Assembly: GCA_026392555.1 (NCBI GenBank)
Contig: JAPLBW010000069.1
Span: forward strand, 1 to 5,377
Length of the DNA: 5,377 bases
Source: Actinomycetota bacterium
GTDB lineage: Bacteria; Actinomycetota; Actinomycetes; UBA12327
Reading direction: 5' to 3'
Shown: in pieces, positions 1 through 5,377 of the stretch
Layout of the letters: each line of letters opens with the position of its first letter
Position numbering within the stretch: the stretch's first letter is position 1
Position numbers and translations under genes: made by a program
The notes under the pieces: model-generated
The model's database searches: none
What the model was told of the DNA's origin: nothing
What the model saw: the letters and a program-made list of their open reading frames with translations, nothing else

Positions 1-1178
1 AGTGCGCACGGGCAAGCGACAATCAACACGGCCACCGCTGCGGTGAAGGCGCCGTTGAGATCACCGGCAATCCCCCACCACGCCGCAAAGGTGACGATGG
101 CGATGACAAAGATGATCGGCACAAAAATCGCGGAGACCCGATCAGCGAGTCGTTGAATCGGTGCTTTACCGGTTTGAGCTTGACGAACCAACTCGGTGAT
201 TTGCGCAAGCTTGGTGTCTGCGCCGATGCGCGTGGCCTGGACCATCAAACGCCCGCCCACATTGACTGTGGCACCGGCCACCAGTGATCCCACACCCACG
301 TCAACGGGCACGCTTTCGCCAGTCAGCAACGATTCATCAACCGAGCTCGAGCCCTCGACAACGCGCCCATCGGTGGGGATCTTTTCGCCTGGGCGCACCA
401 CCATGACCTCATCGAGGGCAATGTCAGCAGCATCGATGGTGACGTGCTGGCCATCCCTGATGACTACGGCCTGCTTGGCGCCTAGTTCCATCAACGCCCG
501 CAAGGCTGACCCGGACGATCGCTTCGCACGATTTTCGAGCCAGCGGCCCAGGAGGACAAAGGACGGCACCACAGCAGCGACTTCGAAGTACAGAGCCGGC
601 GCATCCATGTCCATAGCCGGATTGGATGCCTGGCCGGCGCCACCGAAAATCAGCGCCCACGCACTCCAGTAATACGCCGCCAGCACTCCGACGCTGATCA
701 AGGTGTCCATCGTGGTCGCGCGGTGTCGGGCATTGACCAAAGCCGCAGCATGGAACGGCCACGCACCCCACAGCGCCACGATCGAAGCGAGCGGAAACAC
801 CACCCACGCCCACCCATCAAAGTGCAAGGCATCGACCATGGAAATGACAGCCACGACAGCAGCCAATGGCAAACTGACCAATAGGCGTAGCGTCAACAGC
901 GCATCGGCTTTGCGTGTTGCCTCGTCAATGTCGTCGGTATTCGAATCAGCTGTGATCGCTCGCGCTTTGTAACCCGCGGCTTCCACCGTGGCGACCAAAT
1001 CCCCCACTGCCACGTTGGCATCGCTCACGTGAACGTCCGCGGTTTCGGTCGCGTAATTGACCGTCGCTGTCACGCCCTCCATGCGGTTGAGCTTCTTCTC
1101 AATGCGCGCCGCACACGAGGCACAGGTCATCCCCATCAAGGCGAGTTCGACGTTCTTCGTCGGCGTCACGGTGCTCAT
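1..1178 (-). CDS. copA: Copper-translocating P1B-type ATPase (CopA-like), N-terminal part, cut by window edge
   Basis: A membrane pump that uses ATP to export Cu(I) from the cytoplasm. The 392 visible codons translate without interruption. A single HMA domain comes first, with the GMTCASC copper-binding motif at residues 16-22. Hydrophobic segments follow at about 94-115, 123-142, 157-178 and 196-214 (containing the MDTLISVG and YFEVAA family signatures). The actuator-domain motif TGES is at 286-289. Two more membrane segments lie at about 351-371 and 376 onward. The last contains CPC at 389-391, right at the window edge, and CPC is the transmembrane signature of Cu(I) pumps. The phosphorylation DKTG, ATP-binding and C-terminal helices lie outside. 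The ATG at 1178 puts a normal short lead before the HMA domain but has no clear Shine-Dalgarno. An in-frame TAG at 1206-1208 limits the start to this ATG or GTG 1196, which has GAAGGA 13 nt upstream. No CsoR- or CueR-like operator was recognised. Family call is very secure; Cu(I) over Ag(I) specificity is inferred from the motifs. Confidence 0.95.
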   Translation of the reverse strand, partial: MSTVTPTKNVELALMGMTCASCAARIEKKLNRMEGVTATVNYATETADVHVSDANVAVGDLVATVEAAGYKARAITADSNTDDIDEATRKADALLTLRLLVSLPLAAVVAVISMVDALHFDGWAWVVFPLASIVALWGAWPFHAAALVNARHRATTMDTLISVGVLAAYYWSAWALIFGGAGQASNPAMDMDAPALYFEVAAVVPSFVLLGRWLENRAKRSSGSALRALMELGAKQAVVIRDGQHVTIDAADIALDEVMVVRPGEKIPTDGRVVEGSSSVDESLLTGESVPVDVGVGSLVAGATVNVGGRLMVQATRIGADTKLAQITELVRQAQTGKAPIQRLADRVSAIFVPIIFVIAIVTFAAWWGIAGDLNGAFTAAVAVLIVACPCA

Positions 1179-1185
1179 AGCTGGT

Positions 1186-1239
1186 TCAACGCTCACGAGG
1201 TGGATCTATTCCTTCGCTGGTCATTACTCCACTGGTCAT
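1186..1239 (-). other. Possible 17-codon leader ORF between helicase and copA
   Basis: An ATG at 1239-1237 overlaps the helicase TAA stop as TAATG. The frame reads 17 codons (beginning Met-Thr-Ser-Gly-Val-Met-Thr-Ser) and stops at TGA 1186-1188, leaving 7 nt before the copA ATG. The tandem repeat supplies two of its ATG codons. GGAG lies only 2 nt before the first ATG, too close for a normal Shine-Dalgarno, so any translation would rely on reinitiation by ribosomes finishing the helicase. Such a frame could arise by chance. It is listed because its placement would explain how copA, which lacks a clear ribosome binding site, might be translationally coupled. Confidence 0.2.
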
Positions 1240-1247
1240 TACTCCAC
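1217..1247. repeat. Perfect 15-bp tandem duplication across the helicase stop codon
   Basis: On the + strand the unit CTGGTCATTACTCCA occurs at 1217-1231 and again at 1232-1246, and the first base of a third copy matches at 1247. The unit length is a multiple of three, so the helicase end (Pro-Val-Glu-TAA-TGA) is repeated in the same frame downstream of its own stop. It is most simply a replication-slippage duplication. A paired regulator site in front of copA is an alternative with no independent support. Confidence 0.9.
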
Positions 1248-3353
1248 GGGCGCGGATTGGGTTGCTTCCTCAATGGTGGCGGTGTCATCCAGTGCGCGCA
1301 AGGAGCTCAAGACCTGTTCAGCGTCGGTGGTCAACCAAAACGGGGGCAACGACCGGCGGATGTAGGCGCCGTATCGGGCGGGTTGCAGGCGTGGATCCAA
1401 AATCGCCACCACACCCTTGTCGGTCGAGGTGCGAATCAATCGACCAGCGCCCTGGGCCAACATCAACGACGCCCGAGGCACCGACACCGTCATGAACCCA
1501 TTACCGCCAGCAGCATCGGCTGCGTTTTGCCGCGCTTCGACCAACGGGTCATCAGGTCGCGGGAACGGAATCTTGTCAATAATCACCAACGTGCACGCAT
1601 GTCCGGGAACATCCACGCCCTGCCACAAAGAAAGGGTTCCGAACAAACACGTGCGCGGTTCGGCCGCGAACCGATCAATGAGTTGCGGCAATGGTGCATC
1701 CCATTGCGTCATCAACGGAACACCCAATCGCGAACGCACTTCGTTGGCAGCAAGTTGCGCAGCCCACTTCGAGGAAAACAATCCCAAGGTGCGACCGCCG
1801 GCAGCGTTGACTAAATCAACAATGCGGGTGAGGAATTCCTCGGCCAACACTCCTGATTGGCTTCCACGCGCGGGCAAGTCATCGGCGATGTAACAAATCC
1901 CCTGATTGGCAAAGTCAAACGGCGAGCCCACATCCAAACCGCTCCATCGCATCGGTTCGTTGTCGCGACTGCGCACGATGTCGTCGTCGCCACTGTCTTG
2001 ACTCTCCTCGCCGGGCCCATCCACCGGCGCCGCGACGGGCATCAGCCCAACAGATGCGGCCAAAGCGTCGAAGTTTCCGCCCAATTTCAACGTCGCGGAG
2101 GTCAAAATCACCGTGGCATTGTCAAACAGGGACGATCGCAACAACTTGGCCACTGACAGCGGGGCCATAAAGATTGTTCGGCCCTCGCGCGTATCGGTAT
2201 CGAGCCAGGCCACGGTGTCATCGTTCATTTTGAGCAACTTGCCAGAGACTTCAAAGAGCTCATCAAGGTCTGCCTTGGCGATTTGGCGCGCACCCGCATC
2301 GCCACCGGCTTCGGCAGCCGCGCTATTGGGACCCAACTCAGCTAAACCAGCACGCGCAGCATCGCGCACTAACGCCAACGCGTTGAGCAACGAACCAACA
2401 GGGCGTTGGAAACGACCGGCCGGCATTGACAACAACGCATCAGCCAATGCGCCGGCAGCATCAAGGAGCAGGTCCGAAGAGTCGCGACCAGCAGCACGAC
2501 GCAAACGCTGTGCAGTGCGTTCAACAAAAGCCACTGACAATGCGCTGGTTGCGGCCGAGGTCGCGCGGTCAATAAGTTCGTGAGCCTCGTCAACCACCAC
2601 CGCGGTGTGTTCGGGCAAGACGGGAACGTTTTCCAACACATCAATAGCGAGCAACGAGTGATTAGTGACCACGATGTCGGCTTGCTTGGCCTTTTCGCGG
2701 GCAATTTCAGCAAAGCAGTCCTGGACCAAGGGACAGGACTGCCCCATGCACTCCCGGCCGCTGACGCTGAAGGCCCGCCAGACCCGCTCTTCGACGGGGG
2801 GTTCGAGTTCGAGCTTGTCTCCGGTCCGGGTTTCTTGGGCCCAAGCCCGCAGATGCTGGGCCTGCTTGCCCATTTCGGTAGTGGCGCCTGCCTTGAGGTC
2901 CTCGGCCGGCATGGTGTCGGTGAAGGCACCGGCATCAAACAACGCGGTGGCACCGGAATCGGTAATCGACTTGGCCGATGGTGCTTGATCGTGAACGCGA
3001 TTCAGACACACATAGTTATTGCGACCCTTCAACACGGCGAAGGTGGGACGACGGCCCAGGATCGGTTCAACAGCCTTGACCAACGTGGGGATGTCACGAT
3101 CAACTAACTGGGTCTGCAAAGCAATGGTTGCAGTAGCCACGATGACGGTGTCGTGATGCAAAAGCGCAGGAACTAAATAGGCCAAGGACTTTCCGGTACC
3201 GGTGCCGGCTTGCACGAGCAAGTGCTCACCAGAGACCAAAGAATGTTCCACCGCGGTCGCCATCTGTAATTGACTCGCGCGTGGTTCACCACCGATGGCC
3301 GCCACTGCCACATCCAACACATCCGAGAGCTTCGGAGCAGGATTGGTGGCCAC
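1239..3353 (-). CDS. dinG: DinG-family ATP-dependent DNA helicase with iron-sulphur cluster (XPD/Rad3-like superfamily 2)
   Basis: A 704-residue 5'-to-3' DNA helicase of the DinG/YoaA type, expected to act in the cytoplasm on branched or damaged DNA and R-loops. Motifs appear in family order: a Q-like motif RASQLQM (25-31), Walker A AGTGTGKS (49-56), motif Ia ATATIALQTQ (73-82), iron-sulphur domain cysteines C116, C202, C207 and C213, the TNHSLL segment (230-235), Walker B DEAH (255-258), TSATL (418-422), GTLSLWQGVDVPG (572-584) and motif VI QGAGRLIR (634-641). The C-X4-C-X5-C spacing of the last three cysteines matches that of E. coli DinG (C194, C199, C205). An acidic, probably disordered insert lies at about 445-466. 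The GTG start is favoured because GAGGA sits 7 nt upstream; no stop separates it from hflX, but no better start codon lies between. It follows hflX by 25 nt, so co-transcription is likely. The family is certain; the DinG-versus-YoaA orthology label is less so. Confidence 0.95.
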   Translation of the reverse strand: MATNPAPKLSDVLDVAVAAIGGEPRASQLQMATAVEHSLVSGEHLLVQAGTGTGKSLAYLVPALLHHDTVIVATATIALQTQLVDRDIPTLVKAVEPILGRRPTFAVLKGRNNYVCLNRVHDQAPSAKSITDSGATALFDAGAFTDTMPAEDLKAGATTEMGKQAQHLRAWAQETRTGDKLELEPPVEERVWRAFSVSGRECMGQSCPLVQDCFAEIAREKAKQADIVVTNHSLLAIDVLENVPVLPEHTAVVVDEAHELIDRATSAATSALSVAFVERTAQRLRRAAGRDSSDLLLDAAGALADALLSMPAGRFQRPVGSLLNALALVRDAARAGLAELGPNSAAAEAGGDAGARQIAKADLDELFEVSGKLLKMNDDTVAWLDTDTREGRTIFMAPLSVAKLLRSSLFDNATVILTSATLKLGGNFDALAASVGLMPVAAPVDGPGEESQDSGDDDIVRSRDNEPMRWSGLDVGSPFDFANQGICYIADDLPARGSQSGVLAEEFLTRIVDLVNAAGGRTLGLFSSKWAAQLAANEVRSRLGVPLMTQWDAPLPQLIDRFAAEPRTCLFGTLSLWQGVDVPGHACTLVIIDKIPFPRPDDPLVEARQNAADAAGGNGFMTVSVPRASLMLAQGAGRLIRTSTDKGVVAILDPRLQPARYGAYIRRSLPPFWLTTDAEQVLSSLRALDDTATIEEATQSAPVE

Positions 3354-3360
3354 GTGCCCA

Positions 3361-3365
3361 TCCTC
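3361..3365 (-). promoter_or_regulatory. Shine-Dalgarno for the helicase gene
   Basis: GAGGA on the minus strand with a 7-nt spacer to the GTG at 3353-3351. It decides the start of the helicase. An ATG just after the GAGGA, at 3361-3359, is in another frame and far too close to this site to use it. Confidence 0.75.
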
Positions 3366-3371
3366 GCAGTG

Positions 3372-3387
3372 ATCACCGTCAGGTGAT
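3372..3387 (-). other. Small hairpin over the hflX stop codon
   Basis: In the transcript ATCACC, loop TGAC, then GGTGAT form a 6-bp perfect stem with a 4-nt loop, and the hflX TGA stop lies in the loop. No U-run follows, so it is not a typical intrinsic terminator. The helicase ribosome binding site begins 6 nt past the stem. Confidence 0.4.
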
Positions 3388-4770
3388 GGTGAAGGGCTCC
3401 AGGGTGTCCTTGAACTCCGGCCCCACCAAAACCACCAACGCAGTGCCGGTGTCGGTGTGCTCTTGGGACAGCACTTGGGCCTTGCGGTGCAACCGATCGA
3501 TCAAATCACCGCGCTCGTAAGGGATAAGTACCTCTAAACGCAGGTCTGGGCGGGGCAATTCGCTGGCCAACAGCTTGGCTAGCTGGTCCATACCCTCGCC
3601 CGTGCGAGCTGAGACCACGACGTGGTGTGGCTCGCGCCGACACAGGGCCGCGAGCACTTCCCCATCGGCGATGTCGGCTTTGTTCAAAACCACGAGTTCG
3701 GGAATGTTGTTCACATCGATGTCGGCCAACACTTCACGCACTGCAGAAATTTGCCCCAGCGGATCAGCGTTGGCTGCATCGACGACATGCACGATCAAGT
3801 CAGCGCCAGCGGCTTCTTCTAGTGTCGAACGAAACGCTTCAACGAGCTGGTGCGGCAAGTGCCGCACGAAACCAACCGTGTCGGTCACTGTGACATCGCG
3901 ACCATCCTCTAGGTGTAATCGTCGAACACTGGGATCCAACGTCGCAAACAACGCGTTTTCGACTAACACTCCTGAACCGGTGAGGCGATTGAGCAAACTG
4001 GACTTACCCGAGTTGGTGTATCCCACGATCGCAATCGATGGCACGGCGTTGCGTTCACGCTCGGCCCGCTTGGTAAGACGCACCTTGCTCATGTCGGCGA
4101 TCTCGCGACGCAGTTTGCTCATCTTGGTGCGAATCCGGCGCCGATCGGTCTCAATCTTGGTCTCCCCTGGACCGCGCGAACCAATTCCAGCTCCGCCGGC
4201 CACCCGACCACCGGCCTGGCGGCTCATCGACTCACCCCAACCACGCAACCGCGGCACCATGTACTGCATCTGCGCCAGTTCGACTTGGGCTTTACCCTCA
4301 GCGCTTTGGGCATGCTGGGCAAAAATGTCCAAAATCAGCGCTGTGCGATCAACCACCTTGACCTTGACCACATTTTCGAGCTGAATCAATTGGCCCGGAG
4401 TGAGTTCACCATCACAAATGACGGTGTCCGCACCGGTGGCGATCACAATGTCTCGCAGTTCACGTGCTTTACCCGAACCGATGTAAGTCGCCGCGTCTGG
4501 TTTGGCTCGACGTTGAATCACACCATCAAGAACCAGTGACCCGGCGGTTTCCGCAAGAGCTGCTAATTCGGCCAGCGAGTTTTCGGCATCTTGCGCGGTG
4601 CCTTCAGTCCAAACCCCAGCTAACACCACGCGCTCAAGTCGCAGTTGTCGATATTCAACTTCGGTGACGTCAGTGAGTTCGGTTGATAATCCCGCAACGC
4701 GTCGAAGGGCTTGACGGTCGGCAAGGTCGAGTTGATCGCCGTCGAAGTCTTCGGTTGTTGTCAACGTCAC
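3379..4770 (-). CDS. hflX: HflX, ribosome-associated GTPase (Obg-HflX superfamily)
   Basis: A 463-residue GTPase that in characterised bacteria binds 70S ribosomes near the peptidyl-transferase centre and splits stalled ones, notably in heat or antibiotic stress. An HflX N-terminal domain occupies about 45-155 (containing YIGSGKARELRD, 96-107, and VVDRTALILDIFAQHA, 139-154). A predicted helical, glycine-rich linker follows, with the family signature GSRGPGETKIETDRR at 197-211. The GTPase domain then shows G1 GYTNSGKS (250-257), a G2-region threonine T277 in ATLDP, G3 DTVGF (297-301), G4 NKAD (363-366) and G5 SARTG (387-391). A short C-terminal domain completes the usual family length. The GTG start overlaps the dapF stop as GTGA and has no obvious Shine-Dalgarno, so translational coupling to dapF is likely. 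The first 35 or so residues are poorly conserved in character, so an internal start cannot be excluded. No key residue is missing. Function is known from the family. Confidence 0.97.
   Translation of the reverse strand: MTLTTTEDFDGDQLDLADRQALRRVAGLSTELTDVTEVEYRQLRLERVVLAGVWTEGTAQDAENSLAELAALAETAGSLVLDGVIQRRAKPDAATYIGSGKARELRDIVIATGADTVICDGELTPGQLIQLENVVKVKVVDRTALILDIFAQHAQSAEGKAQVELAQMQYMVPRLRGWGESMSRQAGGRVAGGAGIGSRGPGETKIETDRRRIRTKMSKLRREIADMSKVRLTKRAERERNAVPSIAIVGYTNSGKSSLLNRLTGSGVLVENALFATLDPSVRRLHLEDGRDVTVTDTVGFVRHLPHQLVEAFRSTLEEAAGADLIVHVVDAANADPLGQISAVREVLADIDVNNIPELVVLNKADIADGEVLAALCRREPHHVVVSARTGEGMDQLAKLLASELPRPDLRLEVLIPYERGDLIDRLHRKAQVLSQEHTDTGTALVVLVGPEFKDTLEPFTIT
4767..4770 (-). 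promoter_or_regulatory. GTGA stop-start overlap coupling dapF to hflX
   Basis: The dapF TGA (4769-4767) shares bases with the hflX GTG (4770-4768). Such overlaps are usual for translationally coupled genes in one transcript, and the lack of a clear Shine-Dalgarno for hflX agrees with this. Confidence 0.7.
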
Positions 4771-5377
4771 ATCGCCAAGAATTGGAGTTCACTGGCCGGG
4801 ATTTCACCGGTAAGAACAGCTGGACCGCGCAGGTCTATGCCATCAGGGCGGGCGGTGACGGTCAAGAGGCCGCCGGGCACTTCTACTTGCCAAACCGTGG
4901 GGGCGCTGGGACCTTGGCGCAGGCGAGCGGCCACCACAGCAGCGCAGGCTCCTGTGCCACAGGACAAGGTCTCCCCTGCACCGCGCTCATGCACTCGCAT
5001 TTGCAACTGACCCGGAGCGATTACGCGCACAAATTCCACATTAACGCCCTCCGGGAAGGCCGACGGCGGTGTGACATCGGGCGCCCAGTGCAGGGAGCCG
5101 GCTTCATCCATCGATTCGACGAACACCACCGCGTGCGGGTTGGGCATGAAAACGGATGTGGCTGGCCACGTGCGTTGTTCATTGGAGTCAGTGTGCGAAG
5201 CATTGGGTGCGTCATACACAGCGACCACCGGATGCAGATCAATGTCAGGGAAAGTAGCAGGCCCCATATCAATGGTGATCGTGTCATCGCCGTGCACATG
5301 CGCCACGTGAGTGCCGGCTCGCGTGGCGATAGAAAAACTCCCCTGCGCATCAGGTGCGATGAATCCACGATCAAGCA
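4767..5377 (-). CDS. dapF: Diaminopimelate epimerase, C-terminal part, N-terminus beyond window edge
   Basis: A cytoplasmic, cofactor-independent epimerase that converts LL- to meso-diaminopimelate, the precursor of lysine and of the peptidoglycan cross-link residue. The frame is open to the right edge, giving 202 full visible codons plus the stop; about 70-90 N-terminal residues, with the first catalytic cysteine, should lie outside. Visible landmarks, numbered from the first full codon, are MPNPHAVVFVE (about 77-87), a GVNVEF substrate-binding segment (about 110-115) and RVHERGAGETLSCGTGACAA (about 127-146). This last block carries the second catalytic cysteine at 139 (codon 4959-4961). MPNPH has proline where many family members have glycine (MGNPH), a small variation next to the substrate-binding Asn. 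A GTG at 5306 is internal, because the preceding codons (reading LDRGFIAPDAQGSF) already look like DapF. It overlaps hflX by 4 bp, the dapF-hflX order seen in actinobacteria. Confidence 0.96.
   Translation of the reverse strand, partial: LDRGFIAPDAQGSFSIATRAGTHVAHVHGDDTITIDMGPATFPDIDLHPVVAVYDAPNASHTDSNEQRTWPATSVFMPNPHAVVFVESMDEAGSLHWAPDVTPPSAFPEGVNVEFVRVIAPGQLQMRVHERGAGETLSCGTGACAAVVAARLRQGPSAPTVWQVEVPGGLLTVTARPDGIDLRGPAVLTGEIPASELQFLAM

Noticed and set aside
196..672. Plus-strand open frame of 158 codons
   Set aside because: Antisense to the copA actuator and membrane region, with Thr/Ser/Pro-rich low-complexity translation.
1179..1238. Copper-responsive operator or promoter in the helicase-copA gap
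   Set aside because: No dyad resembling CueR or CsoR sites and no convincing -35/-10 pair were found. Only the direct repeat stands out.
1029..1814. Long open frame on the plus strand, 261 codons
   Set aside because: It lies antisense to the helicase 3' end and the copA 5' end, both of which show complete family motifs. Its translation is rich in His, Arg and Gln with no recognisable domain, as expected of an antisense shadow.
2369..2953. Alternative minus-strand frame of 194 codons inside the helicase gene
   Set aside because: Out-of-frame shadow of the helicase with Pro/Trp/Ser-rich translation. The helicase frame runs through it uninterrupted with its iron-sulphur cysteines and DEAH motif.
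3354..3390. Intrinsic terminator after hflX
   Set aside because: The stem is only 6 bp and no U-run follows. The next gene starts 25 nt on with a good ribosome binding site.
3575..4384. Long open frame on the plus strand, 269 codons
   Set aside because: Entirely antisense to hflX, and its Ser/Arg/Thr-rich translation resembles no known domain.
5304..5306. GTG as the true start of dapF, giving a 179-residue protein
   Set aside because: The frame stays open upstream to the window edge and the upstream codons look like DapF. The family needs an N-terminal half with the first catalytic cysteine.

Overview
The window holds four genes, all on the minus strand and packed head to tail with no gap longer than 61 bp. 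In transcription order (right to left) they are the 3' part of dapF (diaminopimelate epimerase), hflX (ribosome-associated GTPase), a dinG-type iron-sulphur DNA helicase, and the 5' part of a copA-type copper-transporting P-type ATPase. The two end genes run off the window. No RNA gene, insertion sequence, CRISPR array or convincing terminator was seen.

Organism: the gene order and protein character point to an actinobacterium. dapF next to hflX is the arrangement known in Mycobacterium tuberculosis (Rv2726c and Rv2725c). GTG starts are used for hflX and the helicase, and the proteins are alanine-rich. By eye the base composition is moderately GC-rich but well below that of Streptomyces or Mycobacterium, which would suit a compact, moderate-GC actinobacterial lineage. 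The phylum call is fairly firm. Anything finer is a guess.

Layout: 4767-5377 is dapF, which keeps its second catalytic cysteine but lacks its N-terminus because of the window edge. Its TGA overlaps the hflX GTG start as GTGA. hflX (3379-4770) is complete, with every G-motif. A 25-nt gap containing a small hairpin and a good Shine-Dalgarno leads to the helicase (1239-3353), which is complete, with Walker A, DEAH, four iron-sulphur cysteines and motif VI. A 60-nt gap containing a perfect 15-bp tandem repeat and a possible 17-codon leader ORF follows. Then copA begins at 1178 (or GTG 1196) and runs off the left edge exactly at its CPC metal-binding motif.

How the genes fit together: dapF serves lysine and peptidoglycan precursor synthesis, hflX serves ribosome rescue, the helicase serves DNA repair and copA serves copper export. 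They share no pathway. The spacing suggests co-transcription of at least dapF, hflX and the helicase. The last two or three genes have a stress theme, but that is inference. I found no evidence of a new biological system. The most unusual stretch is the helicase-copA junction, with its tandem repeat and overlapping mini-ORF.
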